From: Scatosoma sp964459515
Lineage (GTDB): Bacteria; Bacillota; Clostridia; Christensenellales; Borkfalkiaceae
Direction: 5' to 3'
Assembly (NCBI GenBank): GCA_964459515.1
Contig: CAYWML010000056.1
Coordinates: 1 to 8,492, forward strand
Length of the DNA stretch: 8,492 nucleotides
How positions within the stretch are numbered: position 1 is the first letter of the stretch; each line of letters opens with the position of its first letter. Positions 6,208 to 8,492 of this stretch are shown here, one piece after another. The translations under genes were made by a program, and so were the position numbers. Under the pieces are notes generated by a model that saw nothing but the letters and a program-made list of their open reading frames with translations, was not told where the DNA came from and made no database searches.

Positions 6208-6213
6208 AGTATA
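6208..6213 (-). promoter_or_regulatory. -10-like box abutting the 117-aa gene
   Basis: On the minus strand TATACT is followed by seven bases (TTCCTCT) and the ATG, so a transcript from it would start at or within a base or two of the start codon. No good -35 box is seen at 16-18 bp. The missing ribosome binding site supports a leaderless message; alternatively the true promoter lies further upstream. Confidence 0.35.
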
Positions 6214-6247
6214 CGGGATTTTTGCTGTCATAAATTGGTCGAAATTG

Positions 6248-6278
6248 GAATAAACGGGTATTCTTTGTCGCATACTCA
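6248..6278 (+). promoter_or_regulatory. Possible sigma-E-like promoter of the DeoC-like gene
   Basis: GAATAAA (6248-6254) fits the sporulation sigma-E -35 pattern KMATATT at five of seven positions. After 16 bp comes CATACTCA (6271-6278), sharing CATAC with the -10 consensus CATACAMT. The ATG is at 6283, so the start site would fall at or near the first codon. The match is only moderate on its own; it gains weight from the same geometry at cwlD. Confidence 0.35.
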
Positions 6279-6282
6279 ACGT

Positions 6283-7200
6283 ATGGAAACGCAATCAGAA
6301 CAACGAGAAACGATTACGAAAGCAGGCGCGCCGTCGGGCATGGTATTGTCGCCTTCCGACGCGGCGGAGTTTCGCGCTTATAAGAGGCAAAAGAAGATTC
6401 GGGAGATTCGCGCGGCGATCGCCGCCTCCGCCACGCCGATCGGAAACAACGGCGACGTGCAAAGCGTTTGCGAACGGGCGGTGCGCTTGCGCCAAGCGGC
6501 GGTGGTGGCAGAACCGATTCGCTTGCCGCAGATCCTGCCCTATTTGACGAGGAACGGTATTGCCGTCGATTGTATCGTCGGCGGAAACGGGGAAACGCTT
6601 GGCAAAGTGAAGGCGTACGAGGCGCGTTTGGCAAGGCGTATGCGCGTGGGGGAAATCTCCGTTGTCGTTGCGCCCTCTCTGCTTTCGGCGTGCCGATATA
6701 CCGAGATAAAGCGCGAGTTAAAGCGTGTAACGAGGGCGGCGAAACGAGTCGCTTGCAAGGTGTACGTCGGCGATTGCCGAAATTACGCCGCCGTGGCAAG
6801 GGTGGCGCGTATCGCTTCCGAAGTGGGCGCGCGGTATTTTTGCGTGCCCTATTTTTCGGGGTGCGAGCGGTTGCGCTTGGATTTGACGGGCGGCTGTAAA
6901 TTGGAGGTACGCGCGGTGGAAGATTTGGAGACGTTTCGCAAAATGACGGAGGCAGGTGTGGAACGAATCGTATCTTCTCATATCGGTGAAATCTATGCGG
7001 CGTGGAGCGAAGAAGCGGAAAAAGATTTGTCGCAAACGTATGCCGATAAGGCGGAAAAGCGCGCGGAAGAACGCGGAGCGGCGCAAAGCGCGAAAGCGGC
7101 GGAGACGGAGCAGGAGAAACCGTCTGCGCTTTTGCCGACGGCGGCGTTGCCCGTCGCGCGTGAAGATCTTAAAGCTCGTGCGGAAGAAAGACTTTCTTAG
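6283..7200 (+). CDS. DeoC-like TIM-barrel protein lacking the aldolase lysines
   Basis: A 305-residue protein. Residues about 50-240 follow the pattern of deoxyribose-phosphate aldolase (DeoC): the first-strand region with QAAVVAEP, VDCIVGGNGETLGKVKAYEARLA (95-117; compare vigFP-G-t-K-Ea), GEISVVV (123-129; compare DEIDMV), KVYVGDCRNY (159-168), GARYFCVPYFSG (182-193; compare GADFVKTSTGF) and MTEAGVERIVSSH (221-233; compare GA-RIGTS). The Schiff-base lysine position of KTSTG is not lysine, and DEIDMV has lost its second Asp, so aldolase activity is unlikely. An Ala/Glu/Lys-rich tail (242-305) is probably disordered or helical. The ATG at 6283 is preferred; an upstream TTG (6235) in frame is possible. 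No Shine-Dalgarno sequence precedes either. It could have a non-catalytic or altered role; none can be assigned. Confidence 0.8.
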   Translation: METQSEQRETITKAGAPSGMVLSPSDAAEFRAYKRQKKIREIRAAIAASATPIGNNGDVQSVCERAVRLRQAAVVAEPIRLPQILPYLTRNGIAVDCIVGGNGETLGKVKAYEARLARRMRVGEISVVVAPSLLSACRYTEIKRELKRVTRAAKRVACKVYVGDCRNYAAVARVARIASEVGARYFCVPYFSGCERLRLDLTGGCKLEVRAVEDLETFRKMTEAGVERIVSSHIGEIYAAWSEEAEKDLSQTYADKAEKRAEERGAAQSAKAAETEQEKPSALLPTAALPVAREDLKARAEERLS

Positions 7201-7241
7201 CGTAAATATTCTTGCCGAAATTGTATCGCAGGTTCTTCCTG

Positions 7242-7272
7242 CGGTATTTTTCTATGCTCGCGCGCATACAGT
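7242..7272 (+). promoter_or_regulatory. Possible sigma-E-like promoter of cwlD with a 13-bp palindrome
   Basis: CGGTATT (7242-7248) partly fits the sigma-E -35 pattern (TATT core), and 16 bp further CATACAGT (7265-7272) matches the -10 CATACAMT at seven of eight positions. The ATG at 7278 falls where transcription should start. The -10 box is also inside GCATACAGTATGC (7264-7276), a perfect 6-1-6 inverted repeat. In Bacillus subtilis cwlD is transcribed by sporulation sigma factors including sigma-E, which fits. Confidence 0.5.
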
Positions 7273-7277
7273 ATGCT

Positions 7278-7985
7278 ATGAAAAGAATGTGGATAGCGGT
7301 ATCGACGGCGTTGGTCGTCGGGTTTGCAGGGGCGGTCGGGACGTGCGTACGCGCGCTGTTTCAAACGAAGTCCGCCGCGGCATCGGAAACGAACGGCATG
7401 ACAGTCGTGGTAGACGCAGGGCATGGCGGCGTGGACGGCGGCGTAACGGGACGGAATACGGGCGTAAAGGAAAGCGATTTGAATTTGTCCGTTTCTTTTC
7501 GCTTGAAAAGCGCGCTCGAAGATATGGGTTTTTCCGTCGTCATGACGAGGAAAACGCAGTCGGGCTTGTACGGAACGGCGACGAACGGGTTTAAGAAACG
7601 GGATATGCAAAAACGGAAGTCGATTATCGAAGCTGCAAAGCCGACGTTGGTGATTTCCGTACATCAGAACTATTATTCGTCGCGTTCCACGCGCGGCGGT
7701 CAGGTATTTTATCGCGCTTCGGACGAGGCGAGCCGCTCCTTCGCGACCTCCTTACAAGACGAGCTGAACGCTTTATATAAGACGGAAAGCGTACGGGAAC
7801 GCACGGAAATGGCAGGGGATTATTTCATGCTTTCGTGCGCGCCTTGTCCTTCGGTAATCGTCGAGTGCGGCTTTTTGTCCAACGCCGAGGACGAACGTTT
7901 GCTTTCTTCGGCGACGTGGCAACAACGCTTGGCGCAGGCGATCGCGGACGGAACGCTTGCGTATTTCGCGGCGGCAGGGGCTTGA
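7278..7985 (+). CDS. cwlD: Germination-specific N-acetylmuramoyl-L-alanine amidase CwlD
   Basis: A 235-residue zinc amidase of the Amidase_3 family. CwlD strips peptide side chains from cortex peptidoglycan during sporulation, the first step toward the muramic-delta-lactam recognised by germination enzymes. A signal peptide or anchor (about 4-27) precedes the catalytic domain: VVVDAGHGG with H49, E65 in KESDLNL, H129 in ISVHQN and E196 in VECGFLSN, i.e. all three zinc ligands and the catalytic Glu. The length and GGQVFYRASDEASRSFATSLQ region match CwlD better than general cell-wall amidases, which usually carry extra binding domains. The ATG at 7278 (MKRMW) gives a proper signal sequence; the frame extends to 7212 without better starts, and no Shine-Dalgarno sequence is present. 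Its sporulation partner genes are not in the window. Confidence 0.9.
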   Translation: MKRMWIAVSTALVVGFAGAVGTCVRALFQTKSAAASETNGMTVVVDAGHGGVDGGVTGRNTGVKESDLNLSVSFRLKSALEDMGFSVVMTRKTQSGLYGTATNGFKKRDMQKRKSIIEAAKPTLVISVHQNYYSSRSTRGGQVFYRASDEASRSFATSLQDELNALYKTESVRERTEMAGDYFMLSCAPCPSVIVECGFLSNAEDERLLSSATWQQRLAQAIADGTLAYFAAAGA

Positions 7986-8018
7986 ACACGGAATTCTCGG
8001 AAAAAAGCGCGCAATCAC

Positions 8019-8047
8019 TTGTTATTTTTCTTCCGTTGTGTTATAAT
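8019..8047 (+). promoter_or_regulatory. Promoter of mrnC
   Basis: TTGTTA (8019-8024), 17-bp spacer ending in TGT (an extended -10 element), then TATAAT (8042-8047). The start would be near 8054, followed by the ribosome binding site GGAGGTG (8063-8069). It lies in the short gap after cwlD, so mrnC does not depend on read-through from cwlD. Confidence 0.75.
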
Positions 8048-8074
8048 AAGGAAAGAAAATGCGGAGGTGTCGGC

Positions 8075-8492
8075 ATGTTGACGGAAAGACAACCGTTGCA
8101 GAAAACGGAGGCGGCGCAGTTGAATCCCGTTGCGTTGGCGTTTGTCGGGGACGCGGTATATTCGCAGTACGTACGGGAACGGCTCGTGTTGTCGGGGTGC
8201 GGCAAAGTTTCGCTTTTGCAACGCACGGCGGCGGACATCGTTTCCGCTACGGGGCAAAGCGCGTTCGTGGACGTGCTTTTGCCGCGTTTTACCGAGGAGG
8301 AAGCGGATATATTTCGTCGTGGGAAAAACGCGAAAAAGGCAACGAAGAGCAAGAGCGCGTCGAACTTGGAATATAATCGCTCCACGGGTTTCGAGGCGGT
8401 TCTCGGCTATCTCTATTTGACGGGCGACGAAGCGCGCCTTCGGGAGCTGCTTGCTTACAGCCGCGCGGAGACGTACGAGATAAAGGAAACGG
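8075..8492 (+). CDS. mrnC: Mini-ribonuclease III (3' end beyond the window)
   Basis: The frame is open to the right edge, giving 139 residues; the family is usually about 130-145, so nearly all of the protein is visible. Mini-III is an RNase III catalytic domain without a double-stranded RNA-binding domain; in Bacillus subtilis it matures both ends of 23S rRNA. The signatures are ALAFVGDAVYS (20-30) with metal-binding Asp26, the basic stretch RRGKNAKKATKSKS (81-94), and STGFEAVLGYLYL (103-115) with Glu107, the second catalytic acid. The ATG has GGAGGTG upstream with suitable spacing and a housekeeping promoter before that. A cysteinyl-tRNA synthetase gene often neighbours mrnC in Bacillota, but here cwlD precedes it. 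Confidence 0.95.
   Translation, partial: MLTERQPLQKTEAAQLNPVALAFVGDAVYSQYVRERLVLSGCGKVSLLQRTAADIVSATGQSAFVDVLLPRFTEEEADIFRRGKNAKKATKSKSASNLEYNRSTGFEAVLGYLYLTGDEARLRELLAYSRAETYEIKET

Noticed and set aside
6314..6799. A 161-residue antisense open frame over the DeoC-like gene
   Set aside because: Arg/Pro-rich shadow frame with no recognisable domain; the sense frame matches a known fold.

Overview
The window looks like a piece of a chromosome from a spore-forming, fairly GC-rich member of the Bacillota, probably class Clostridia. The reasons are the gene set (RecX, stand-alone BirA without a DNA-binding domain, NadD/YqeK/RsfS, Mini-RNase III, and a CwlD-type cortex amidase), the AGGAGG-type ribosome binding sites, and promoters with near-consensus TTGACA/TATAAT boxes and 17-bp spacers. 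The assignment rests on gene content alone; no rRNA or tRNA gene is present.

Layout. Positions 1-402 hold four tandem copies of a 102-bp repeat, cut by the left edge of the window. It abuts the 3' end of a leftward purine phosphoribosyltransferase-like gene (413-952). A divergent promoter region (953-1138) separates that gene from a tight rightward operon: recX (1139-1762), birA (about 1776-2486) and nnrD (2483-3397). A leftward gene for an unrecognised four-helix membrane protein (3338-4123) overlaps the end of nnrD tail to tail. Next comes a rightward pair: a nadD-yqeK fusion (4220-5389) and rsfS (5370-5765). A leftward gene for a 117-residue single-pass membrane protein (5847-6200) follows, then a rightward gene for a DeoC-like TIM-barrel protein without recognisable aldolase lysines (6283-7200), cwlD (7278-7985), and mrnC for Mini-ribonuclease III (8075 to the right edge).

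How the genes fit together. Most are housekeeping: NAD synthesis and repair (nadD, nnrD), probable Ap4A removal (YqeK domain), ribosome silencing and 23S rRNA processing (rsfS, mrnC), biotin attachment to carboxylases (birA), RecA modulation (recX) and probable purine salvage. CwlD points to endospore cortex formation.

Most worth a second look: the tandem 102-bp repeat; the NadD-YqeK fusion; the catalytically degenerate DeoC-like protein; and a group of genes (117-aa protein, DeoC-like, cwlD) that lack a Shine-Dalgarno sequence and have a -10-like box about 7 nt upstream of the ATG. For the last two of these, the box and its spacing resemble a sporulation sigma-E promoter and would predict leaderless mRNAs. 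I do not see a defence system, CRISPR array, transposase or other clearly new multi-gene system here.
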